A stretch of 64,000 nucleotides of DNA from Hygrophila difformis (lineage: Eukaryota; Streptophyta; Magnoliopsida; Lamiales; Acanthaceae): positions 29,193,849-29,257,848 of the forward strand of contig JAOANR010000005.1 in assembly GCA_030278955.1 (NCBI GenBank). Reading direction: 5' to 3'. Numbering within the stretch: the stretch's first letter is position 1; every line of letters starts with the position of its first letter. The position numbers were made by a program, and so were the translations under genes. Of the stretch, positions 55,131 through 64,000 are shown piece after piece. Under the pieces are notes generated by a model. That model had not been told where the DNA came from. It did no database searches and saw only the letters and a program-made list of their open reading frames with translations.

Positions 55131-56182
55131 TGACGAGGACGTCTAGTCCGACCAACTTGTCCAAACAAGAGGATCTACTTGTTGAAGGATCAAATGCATT
55201 AGAGAATGATGCAAATACACTTGGAAGCCATTTCAAAGAAGCTTAAAGGCATGAAGGAGCATCCAAGAGAGGCAATGACGTGGCACGAGATGACGTGGCG
55301 CATGATGACATGGTGGCATCCGAGTTCTAAGGTGGCATCAAAAAAGCTAGATGGAAGAGATGAGCAAGTCTGGACAAGAGAAGATGTTGAAAGAGGCTTC
55401 AAAGAAGAAAAGACATGTTTTGGGACATGTCTACCTATGTTTTTATGACATGCCTAAAAACATTCTAGTTTAGGATATGTCTTATGTTTTCCAACTTGTA
55501 AATGTCTACCTAAGACATATATGGAAAGACATCCTAATACTAGGTTCATGTCATAACGGGAGTTGTGCTTGTGAGGAGTTGAGAGGAGGGAGTTACTTGC
55601 TAGTTTCTTAGGGCCTTGTTTGGCATATTTTTCCCTTATTTTGAGGGCATCTTGGACGCCCAAGAGGTCTTTAAAAAGACCCTCTCCATCACTTGTAACA
55701 CCAAGTTTTGATTGAATGAGAATTCCCTCTTTTGAATTTGAAGAAAGTGTTCTTCATTTCTTTTCAAGTGTGATACTTGAATCTTGTATACCTTACATAC
55801 TTCCCTACCACCCTCAAACCACCACGGCCACCATCCTTTTCCCCATCACCTCTTGGCCGTGCACTTCAAGGAAGGAAGATATGGAAATCGGGTCCTCGAT
55901 CTAGAATCTTGGGTTCGTAGCTCTTGGAGGCGAAAGGAAAGGCATCCATGAAGCTTTGGAGTATGAAGGGCTTTTCAAGACAACGAATGGTTCGCCTCTA
56001 GAAGGGTCGGGGTCTTTCGTGTCAAGAGATCTTCTTCAACCCGTCACTTTCCTCCTATCATTTCGGGTTCTTGTTCTTTTTCCCTATTCTTTGATGTTCA
56101 ATTCGGCCACTTGGCCATTTTCCTTGATTTTGGTGCTTTGAATTCTTAGTTTTCGATTTTAGACACTTCATGATCCATGGCA
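55131..56182 (+). repeat. B2 3' LTR
   Basis: 1052 bp, ending GATCCATGGCA before GTCAC. Shorter than the 5' LTR by a 20-bp deletion between ACTAGG repeats near 55545. Confidence 0.94.
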
Positions 56183-56187
56183 GTCAC

Positions 56188-56863
56188 TTTGTCGCGGAAG
56201 GTCCCTTTGTCGCGGAAGGCACCTTGTCGCGGAAGGTCACTTTGTCGCGGAAGGTCACTTTGTCGTGGAAGGCCCCTTGTCGCGGAAGGTCCCTTTGTCG
56301 CGGAAGGCCCCTTGTCGCGGAAGGTCACTTTGTCGCGGAAGGTCACTTTGTCGCGGAAGGCCCCTAGTCGCGGAAGGTCCCTTTGTCGCGGAAAAGGAGC
56401 CTTTGTCGCCAAGCCTCGACTTTTGTCGCGATGCCAAGCTCCGCGACAAAGCCCTCAGTCCGCGACCAACCTATCTTTTCCTTACTGTTTTGTTGAAAAC
56501 TCGTGTAGGGTTGTTTATTTCCTTCCTTTTGCTTGTTTAAGGGTTTCCCTATATATATGGGAACCCTAACACTTTTGTAGCCACTTTTGATATTGAATGA
56601 AAATACACTCTTCTTTCAAAAGTCATTACCGAGAGCATTTTCTCTCAAATTCATGGATTTGATTCAAGCTTGGCTTCGGCTATCAATCGAGATTGAGACA
56701 CCTCGATTGATTATCACTTTGAAGGATTGAAAGGAGGAAGGGGGTCACCATATTGGAGGGGTTGGTTGTCTTCAAGCTTCAATCTATTCTTAGTGAAGTC
56801 TCATCTATCTTTCATTCTTGTTATTTCCATTAATAGCCTATAGTATTCAATCGATCCTTGGCA
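56188..56863 (+). repeat. A1 3' LTR, second part
   Basis: Completes the LTR begun at 48636: remaining GTCGCGG subrepeats (to about 56470), TATA near 56551, and the terminus CGATCCTTGGCA shared only with the A1 5' LTR. Followed by ACAAG (56864-56868). Confidence 0.93.
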
Positions 56864-58556
56864 ACAAGCCTCCCGACGGGAACCATTTTACCGACATGCC
56901 ACCCAACGGGCACCGTTTTACCTACAGGCCACCCGACGGCACCCGACGGCCGACGGGTACCGTTTTGCCGAAAGGCCCCCCGATGAGCACCGTTTTGTCG
57001 ACACGCTACCCGACGGGCACCGTTTTGCCGACAAGCCACCTGATGGGCACCATTTTGCCGACAGGATCCCCGACGGATATCGTTTTGCCCACACGCCTCC
57101 CGAGGGGCACTGTATTGCCGACATGTCACCTGACGGGCACCGTTTTACGCACAAGCCACCCGATGGGCACCGTTTTATCAACATGGCCGACGAGCATCGT
57201 TTCACCGACACGCCACCAGATGGGCACCGTTTACCGACATGCCACCCCACGGGCACCGTTTTACCGACAGGCCACCCGACGGGCACCATTTTACCGACAT
57301 GGCCGACGTGCATCGTTTCACCGACACGCCACCTGACAGGCACCATTTTATCGACATGCCACCCGTCGCGCACCGTTTTCCCGAAACGCCACCCAACGGG
57401 GCACCGTTTTGCCAACATGCCACCCGACAGGCACTGTTTTACCGACATGCCACCCGACGGGCACCATTTTACCGAGATGGCCGACGAGCACCGTTTTACC
57501 GACAGGCCACCCGACGGGCACCGTTTCACCGACAGGCCACCCGATGGGCACCGTTTTACCGACACGCCACCCGACGGGCACTGTTTTGTCATCATGCCAC
57601 CCGACGGGCACCGTTTTGTTGACAAGCCACCCCGACGGGCACCGTGTGGATAAGAGAAAAAGTGCCACGCGACGGGGATAGTTTTACCGACACGCCACCC
57701 GACGGGCACCATTTTACCGACAGGCGACCCGACGGGCACCGTTTTACCGACACGCCACCGGGTGGGCACCGTTTTACCGACATGTCCGACAAGCACCGTT
57801 TTACCAACAAGCCACCCGACGGGCACTGTGTTGATGGGAGCTAACGTGCCACGCGACGGGCACCATTTTACCGACACGCCACCCGACGGGCACCATTTTA
57901 CCGACAGGCGACCCGACGGGCACCGTTTTACCGACACGCCAACTAACGGGCACCGTTTCGCTGACATGCCCGACGGGCACCATTTTACCGACACGCCAGC
58001 CGACGGGCACCGGTTTACCGACATGGCCGACGAGCACCGTTTTACCGACATGCTCGACAGGCACTGTTTTATCGAAAGGGCACCCGACGGGCACTGTTTC
58101 ACCGACATGCCACCCAACGAGCACGGTTTTGTCGACAGACCACTCGACGCGCACCGTTTTACTGACACGCCACCTGACGGGTACAGTTTTACTGATAGGC
58201 CACCCGACGGGGACCGTTTTACCGACACGTCACCCAATGGGCACCATTTTTTCCGATGAGCCACCCGAAGGGCACTGTTATGCCGACTTGACAGCCAACG
58301 TGACCCGTGTGGACGAGAGCCGACGTGCCACCCGACAGGCACCGTTTTACCGACAAGCCTATCGACGGGCACCGTTTTCCCGACACGCCACCTGATGGGC
58401 ACCGTTTTGCCGACAAGCCACCCGACGGGCATCGTTTTACCAACATGCCACCCGACGGGCACCGTTTTGCCGACATGCAACCCGGCGGCCACCATTTTAC
58501 CGACACGCCACTCGACGGGCACCGTTTTATCGACACGCCACTCCGCGGGTACCATT
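56864..58556. repeat. 30-bp GC-rich minisatellite, block 3
   Basis: The array resumes after A1. The stretch from about 57600 to 58440 reproduces, unit by unit, the order of variants in 430-885 plus 5570-6000. This includes marker units GTGTGGATAAGAG, GTGTTGATGGGAG and GTGTGGACGAGAG, so the array has a higher-order period. CCATT at 58552-58556 should be the left target duplication of A3. The long minus-strand open frame (56918-58609) is a by-product of the unit length. Confidence 0.92.
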
Positions 58557-59741
58557 TGGCATGGGAGCCAAGTCAACAGCGTTGACCATCCCGGAGGGAC
58601 CCTGCTCAAAACAGCGTGCCAAAAGATTCCTGACTGCTATTGCCAAAATATTATCTGAGGAATCAGATAAATGGGAGCAGTCCACATGCCGAGCAGAACA
58701 GATCAAAGGAAGCACAGTCATCCAGTGGGAACAGACAGAAGAATTCCGGACAGAACCGGGACCCATCACTCTGGGTCCCGCTTCTTCAGACTGAAAACAG
58801 AAAGCAGAATGACCTCCGGATGCAAAAACAGAACAAACCAGCATGAAGAGGTCAAAACGGAGGGTTCCGCCGTCACCGTCGCCGCCGCCGCCACCGCCGT
58901 CGCCGTCGCCGGAAACACCGCCGGAGCTCCGGCGAGGTTGCCGGAACCTGGCCGGAATCTGGCCGGAACTTGGTCGGAAAAGTCGCCGGTCAACGAAAGT
59001 CAACGCCGGAGTCGTGAAGGACGGACCCAGTTCAGATTCAGTCTCGGAGTACTTTGTCGCGGAAGGCCCCTTGTCGCGGAAGGTCACTTGTCGCGGAAGG
59101 TCACTTTGTCGCGGAAGGTCACTTTGTCGCGGAAGGTCACTTTGTCGCGGAAGGCCCCTTGTCGCGGAAGGTCACTTGTCGCGGAAGGTCACTTTGTCGC
59201 GGAAGGTCACTTTGTCGCAGAAGGCCCCTTGTCGCGGAAGGTCACTTGTCGCGGAAACCCTTGTCGCGGAAGAGGAGCCTTTGTCGCCAAGCCTCGACTT
59301 TTGTCGCGATGCCAAACTCCGCGACACGGTCCTCAGTCCGCGACCAACCTATCTTTTCTTTACTGTTTTGTTGAAAACTCGCGTAGGGTTGTTTATTTCC
59401 TTCCTTTTGCTTGTTTAAGGGTTTCCCTATATATATGGAATTCCTAACACTTTGTATTCACTTTTGATATTTGAATGAAATTACTCTTCTTTTCAAAAGT
59501 CATTACCGAGAGACAAATTCTCTCAATCTCATGGATTTGATCCAAACTTGGCTTCGGCTATCAATCGAGCTTGAGACCCCTCGATCGATTATCACTTTGA
59601 AGGATTGAAAGGAGGAAGGGGGTCACCATATTGGAGGGGTTGGTTGTCTTCAAGTTTCCATCCATTCATAGTGAAGTCTCATTATCTTGTTCTTGCTTAT
59701 TTTCCCATTATTAGCCTATAGTATTCAATCGATCCGTGGCA
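58557..59741 (+). repeat. A3 5' LTR
   Basis: 1185 bp, ending CGATCCGTGGCA. GTCGCGG subrepeats at about 59055-59350, with a different unit order from A1 and A2. TATA at 59428-59436. Confidence 0.93.
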
Positions 59742-59751
59742 TATTTAAATT

Positions 59752-59764
59752 TGGTATCAGAGCC
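59752..59764 (+). other. A3 primer-binding site (initiator tRNA-Met)
   Basis: TGGTATCAGAGCC, ten bases after the LTR end because of one extra A in the spacer. Confidence 0.88.
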
Positions 59765-61582
59765 TTTGTTGAATCTATAGGTTTAGAAAATCCAAAAATA
59801 TTTTGTTCTTCATTTTTCTCATTTTCGGAGTTACTGTTCCATTGGGATCCGTGCCTGAAAACTTGGAATTTTTGAAATCTGATTGAAGATTTGGATTCCT
59901 TGTGTTCTGGGCATGAATCTACATATGTGGATCATCAAATTTGGCCAAGGGAATCATTTTCTATGAATTTTTGAAGATCTTGGCCATATTTTCTTCTTCC
60001 ACTTGTTCTTCATAGTGTTCTTAGTTTGTTCATCTTTTTCACACACCACCACTACCCATTTGGAGCCACGTTCCATTTGGCAACTTATAATCATCCGTTT
60101 TCTAGGGGTTATAATGCCCAATTTTTTTCAAATCTTGATCATCCTCCAAAAATCCATTTGAAGATTCATGAGTGTTCTTCATGTTCTTCATCCAAAACTC
60201 AAAAAGTTCATATACTTTGGTCTTTGATCTTCAAGTTTTCTTGTTTTTGTGTTTGTCTTAGTCTTTTGAGTCTCATTGTGTGGATATTGCACTTGTCCCA
60301 TTGCCTTGTGATTAAGGTTTGCAAGATTGACACACTAGTGCTTCCATTTGCATCAGTTTTTGGACAATCTGAACATTTTGGTTGAAGGAGATCTTGATCA
60401 ATCCAACCTGCTATATTTTGGGGAGCCTTTTCTACCATTTTTGGGTGTTAGCTTTCATTTGGAAGTGGTTTGGAGGCAATCCGAGTTCATTTGGGGGTCG
60501 AAATCGCGAAAACAAAATACTGCCTGAGTGTGTCCGCGAGTGACCTAACTTTGAGTGTTCATTTGAATTTGAAGATCTTCATCAAAATTGATGAATCTTA
60601 TATGAGCAGAAAGATCTTCAAGTTAGCTTCAAGAGGGTTTTTGAATCAATCCGTTTGGATAAGAATTGAGGGTGTTATGGTCATTTTAGTGAAAGGTGCC
60701 AAAAACTGAACAAGGACGCAAGGACAGGCGCGTGAGAGCGCGTGAGTGGTACAAAAAGGGTGATTCTTGTGCCCAAAGTTTCCTAATTCAAAGGGCTATC
60801 CTATCCTCCAGTGGCTTGTCGCGAAACCATCATTTGGCGACACAATTCACGTCATTTTTGCACCTGCATCGCAAGACCAAAAGCTGCCCAAATCCAAAAG
60901 TTGCAAAAGTGGGCTTTCCATTGTTTTGGGCCATTACCACCTTCAAACTTCACCCATACATATCAAAGCCCATATCCAAACATCCCATACCTTATGTTTT
61001 TGAGTGTTTACAATAAAGTGGATATTGGACTGGCACATTTGTGAAACCTAGCCCTTGAAGCCACTTGAGTTATTTAACAATAAAGTGGATATTGGACTGG
61101 CACATCTGTGAAACCTAGCCCTTGAAGCCATTTGAGTAAACCAAGGTTTCTTCTTGAGTGTTATTTCCCTTGTGAGTTCTCTCTTCATACTTTGGGCGGG
61201 ACATTTTCTCTATATTTTCAATCAAGGATCGAATTTTGCCAAAAGTGAAGATTAAATTAAATTGATTGCAGATTGCACTACTCGGTTTTGCAAACCCGCA
61301 TCATTTTGCATTGCATTTGCATATCATACACAAATCCGTGCCTTTTCTTTTATTGAGTCAAGCACAGTATTCTGTCTCGTACTGTGAGTGTCTGTCCTTC
61401 ATAAGCCGACTTTCTTTCCGTCAGGTGAAGCTTTTGAGGTGATCTCTGACTCTTGTGCTTGAGCCAAGGTGGATTGAAGAAGTGATTAAGAGAGCTGAGA
61501 GACATATTGTAGAGAGATCAGTCTACAAATTTCTGCAATTTTATTTCTAATCTGTTATACATATATTTTTCTAGTGTCTATC
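59765..61582 (+). other. A3 5' leader, non-coding
   Basis: Matches the A1 and A2 leaders. It has the 67-bp repeat pair (61011 and 61078) and the same candidate 150-nt intron, CAG/GTGAAG at 61425 to AG at 61574. No gene is visible. Confidence 0.6.
61011..61140 (+). repeat. Two-copy 67-bp repeat in the A3 leader
   Basis: CAATAAAGTGGATATTGGAC at 61011 and 61078. Same spacing as in A1 and A2. Confidence 0.8.
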
Positions 61583-64000
61583 ATGGCAGGAACCACGACG
61601 GATGATCTGGCCAAGCAGATTCAGGCTCTAACCAACATGGTAGCCGGGTTATCCACCGAGATGGGAACTCTGTCTACCACTACCACTCAATTAACTACCA
61701 GGTTAAATGACATGGATGACAGGATGGAAGGACGTTTCACTGCTTTAAGTAACGACATCCGGACTGTGGAGGAGCGGATAGAGGAGACGAGATCGCGAAG
61801 ATCTGATTTAGGGAGTATAATTGGCGAAATTGGTCCTCACCAAGGAATGCTGATTGCTGAACGGGAAATGGAGGAGATCGCACAACAACAACAACAGGCA
61901 CAAGTGCCAATACAACCTCCACCACTGGTTAATCAACCAGCCGCACCTGCACCCGCAGTACTCCCTCAAAATGCACCTCCTCCTGACGCACTTCCTCCGG
62001 CCGCAGTTCCACCAAATATTCCTGCTCCAGTTCCAGCTGGTCATCTGAGAGCAGCAGTCCGCAATGTTCCACGTGCTGACAGAGGAAGAAGGTATCATAA
62101 TTATGACCCCGAACATGGTCGAAGGATTCCAGGATACAACGGACAAGATTATCAGGATCCGGACGGGCCAGATCTGCGAGGTCTGAAATTACAGATTCCT
62201 ACCTTCAAAGGAACAGGCGGACCCGATGAATTTCTTGACTGGAGAGATGCGATAGAGCTATGTTTCCAACTGTACAACCATTCTGACATAATCAAAATCA
62301 GATTGGCTGTAAGTGAATTCCGCGAGTATGCTCTTACTTGGTGGATCAATCATAATCGCATCCGAGCCAGACGGCAGCAGCCCGATTTTGAAACATGGGA
62401 AGAATTTATGATAGAAATGGATCGTCGTTTTGTACCCAATAACTACAGGATGGACTTATATATGAAGCTACAGGACTGTGTCCAAGGAAACAGGACTGTA
62501 GAAGAATATTATAAAGAGCTGGGGTACATTATGATGAGATCTGCCATACGGGAAGACGAAGGGCTATTCATCACCCGTTTCATCAAAGGATTGAGGCTCG
62601 ACGTCCAGAAGGAGATCAAGCTCAGACATTATGAGGATCTGCAGGAGTGCATTCATCTTGCTACTACATTGGATATCCAAATGAAGCAAGAACGAAGCCG
62701 CCAGCACTCCAGTTCACATTCTCATCCGCCAAGGCAGTGGAGTTCAAAGCCTGAAGCAGATAAGCACAAATCCTATCCCAAGGATGACAAAGGGAACAAG
62801 CCCCGAGGCTTCGAGTTAGGCAAAGATTTCCGAACTGATAGGAGAGATGATCGCAGGCCACGAGAGCCCGATCGATATCGACCCAAAAGGGGAGATAAAG
62901 ATATTATTTGTTATAAATGTCGCCAACCTGGCCATATTTCTCCTAATTGCCCTAATGTACGCAGAGCTAATGTAGTTACTACTGAAACAGGTGACTACCG
63001 AATTGTGGGCTTTGAAGAGGATGAGGCCGAGGATGAAGACGAAGAAAGAGAAACCGACGAGTATGGGTATGGCAGTGACGAGTCCGCAGACGAGTGCATC
63101 AATCAAGATGAAGTCCGTCTACCCAACTTGGTCGCCATGAGAGTGTTGAATACTGAGAAGCAGATTGACAACCTCGACAACGAGCTTGCTCAAAGAGAGA
63201 ATTTATTTCATTGTTATGGGGAGATTTGTGGAAATTTGACTTCTATTATTGTTGATAACGGTAGTTGTACCAATGTAATAAGTCTATATGCTGTAAGAAA
63301 GATGAAAATACCTACCGAAAACCACACTCGTCCATACCAACTCCATTGGATGAACGACAGTGGGAGTACGAAGGTATCCATGAGGGCTAAAGTGCCACTG
63401 AAAATAGGGACTTATTATTCTGAGAATGTAGAATGTGACGTTGTACCAATGACCGCTTGTCACCTACTCCTTGGTCGCCCTTGGATGTTTGACAAATCAG
63501 TCATGTACAACGGGCGCAAAAACTCTTTATGTTTTCTACACAGGGACAAAAGAATAGCTGTCAAGCCATTATCTATGGCTACAGTTCATGCCAACCAGAA
63601 GACCCTGTTAGAGAATATTAAGAAGGAAGAAGCTGAATTTCAGCAAAAGCGGAAGGGTAAGGCTAAAGTGGATCCACAAGCACCTCGATCTAATAATGCT
63701 ATTGCTTTTGCAGATCAATGCTTACTGTCCACCAGGACTGAATTTCAGGAGGCTATACAAGAACCCGAATTTTCAGGTTACTGTCTCTTAGCCTTTGTTA
63801 AGCCAATTGTCTGTGTTAATGAAACAGTCTCTGCTGCACCTGATGTGCCTAATGAATTTCGCAGGATGCTGGATCGCAACAGGGACGTGTTTCCGGATGA
63901 AGTACCCGCGGGACTACCTCCAATTCGAGGGATCGAACATCGCATTGACTTTGTTCCCGGGGCCTCCATTCCAAATAGGCCAGCATACCGAATGAACCCC
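61583..64000 (+). CDS. A3 gag-pol, 5' part (gag, protease, start of RT)
   Basis: Open for all 806 codons to the window edge, starting MAGTTTDD. CCHC knuckle at 443-456 (nt 62909), CAG at the codon that is TAG in A2, protease DNGS at ~558. It then enters RT (RPAYRMNP) at the edge. It aligns with A2 without indels over the window. Whether the rest is intact cannot be seen. Confidence 0.88.
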   Translation, partial: MAGTTTDDLAKQIQALTNMVAGLSTEMGTLSTTTTQLTTRLNDMDDRMEGRFTALSNDIRTVEERIEETRSRRSDLGSIIGEIGPHQGMLIAEREMEEIAQQQQQAQVPIQPPPLVNQPAAPAPAVLPQNAPPPDALPPAAVPPNIPAPVPAGHLRAAVRNVPRADRGRRYHNYDPEHGRRIPGYNGQDYQDPDGPDLRGLKLQIPTFKGTGGPDEFLDWRDAIELCFQLYNHSDIIKIRLAVSEFREYALTWWINHNRIRARRQQPDFETWEEFMIEMDRRFVPNNYRMDLYMKLQDCVQGNRTVEEYYKELGYIMMRSAIREDEGLFITRFIKGLRLDVQKEIKLRHYEDLQECIHLATTLDIQMKQERSRQHSSSHSHPPRQWSSKPEADKHKSYPKDDKGNKPRGFELGKDFRTDRRDDRRPREPDRYRPKRGDKDIICYKCRQPGHISPNCPNVRRANVVTTETGDYRIVGFEEDEAEDEDEERETDEYGYGSDESADECINQDEVRLPNLVAMRVLNTEKQIDNLDNELAQRENLFHCYGEICGNLTSIIVDNGSCTNVISLYAVRKMKIPTENHTRPYQLHWMNDSGSTKVSMRAKVPLKIGTYYSENVECDVVPMTACHLLLGRPWMFDKSVMYNGRKNSLCFLHRDKRIAVKPLSMATVHANQKTLLENIKKEEAEFQQKRKGKAKVDPQAPRSNNAIAFADQCLLSTRTEFQEAIQEPEFSGYCLLAFVKPIVCVNETVSAAPDVPNEFRRMLDRNRDVFPDEVPAGLPPIRGIEHRIDFVPGASIPNRPAYRMNP

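Larger units (their letters stand above)
49141..56182 (+). mobile_element. B2: full-length non-autonomous gag-protease LTR retrotransposon
   Basis: 7042 bp, inserted in the GTCGCGG array of A1's 3' LTR with the duplication GTCAC (49136-49140 and 56183-56187). It has both LTRs, primer site, leader, one intact frame and a polypurine tract, but no RT, RNase H or integrase. LTRs differ by about 3 substitutions plus one 20-bp indel flanked by ACTAGG repeats. Confidence 0.94.
6490..56863 (+). mobile_element. A1: Ty3/gypsy (CRM-like) retrotransposon expanded by nested insertions
   Basis: Family A element inserted in the minisatellite, with the perfect duplication ACAAG at 6485-6489 and 56864-56868. 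Its two LTRs share private marks, such as the terminus CGATCCTTGGCA where A2 and A3 have CGATCCGTGGCA. Removing C, E, B2 and their duplicated target bases leaves about 11.5 kb. Also subtracting a 2363-bp internal duplication leaves about 9.13 kb, matching A2 (9139 bp). The gag-pol is broken in several ways. LTR divergence by eye is about 7 substitutions over ~1.18 kb plus microsatellite indels. Confidence 0.92.
58557..64000 (+). mobile_element. A3: family A retrotransposon, 5' half (runs off the window)
   Basis: Third family A copy, starting TGGCATGGGAGCC in the minisatellite. LTR, primer site, leader and gag-protease-RT start are present and undamaged. It lacks the A1 duplication and frameshifts. 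Its LTR carries several differences from A1 and A2, so it is a distinct insertion. Confidence 0.93.

Noticed and set aside
56918..58609. 563-codon minus-strand open frame and many other long frames across the minisatellite, some looking like PPDGHRFTD or VGWRVGKTV repeat proteins
   Set aside because: The unit is 30 bp (27 in variants), so frames stay open in most phases on both strands. There is no start context, conserved frame or single preferred phase.

Overview
The window is plant nuclear repeat DNA. I see no host gene, tRNA, rRNA or prokaryotic signal. Almost every base belongs either to Ty3/gypsy-type LTR retrotransposons or to a GC-rich minisatellite with a ~30-bp unit. The plant origin rests on the gag-pol type (gag, CCHC knuckle, aspartic protease, RT, RNase H, integrase), primer-binding sites complementary to initiator tRNA-Met, and TG...CA LTRs with 5-bp target duplications. 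In three autonomous families (A, C, D) the polyprotein runs past the polypurine tract into the 3' LTR and ends in a short GP-x-S-x-x-R-(A/I)-K-type motif. That layout resembles the CRM (centromeric) chromovirus lineage, so a centromeric or pericentromeric origin is plausible but unproven. The species cannot be read from the sequence.

Layout. 1-121 is the terminal piece of an LTR. 122-885, 5570-6489 and 56864-58556 are three blocks of one minisatellite array. Between blocks 1 and 2 lies B1, a 5'-truncated copy of a non-autonomous gag-protease family. Between blocks 2 and 3 lies A1, a single element expanded to 50.4 kb by nested insertions. After block 3, A3 begins and runs off the window. Inside A1 are: C (minus strand, 14163-32264), itself split by A2 (19314-28452); E (34134-47852), itself split by D (minus, 36154-43960); and B2 (49141-56182), which sits inside A1's 3' LTR. 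Every nested element closes with a perfect 5-bp duplication: ACAAG (A1), CTAAT (C), GAGAC (A2), ATGTG (E), TTTCC (D), GTCAC (B2). LTR divergence counted by eye is roughly 0.3-0.7% in all pairs, so the stack is young. The order agrees with the nesting: A1 and C are most diverged, A2, E, D and B2 least.

How the parts relate. A, C and D encode full enzyme sets. D is an uninterrupted 1661-codon gag-pol and the best candidate for a live element. A2 is intact except for one TAG. C was open over its whole length before A2 landed in it. A1 is dead: it has gag frameshifts, a 2363-bp internal gag-to-RT duplication, a nonsense codon and three insertions. B and E lack RT, RNase H and integrase. B carries gag and protease followed by a long unrecognised C-terminal region with internal repeats. 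E carries only a gag-like N-terminus followed by unrecognised sequence. E shares a long leader with C and its polypurine region with B. The LTR ends and several leader motifs are shared between families, which fits a community of autonomous and parasitic elements using common machinery.

The most interesting observations are the mosaic E family, the retained B reading frame, cross-family conserved leader motifs (an AATAAAGTGGATA-type block and a branchpoint/AG pattern just before every gag start), GTCGCGG-type repeats shared by otherwise different LTRs, and a ~2.1-kb higher-order period in the minisatellite. I found no convincing new gene system outside mobile-element biology.
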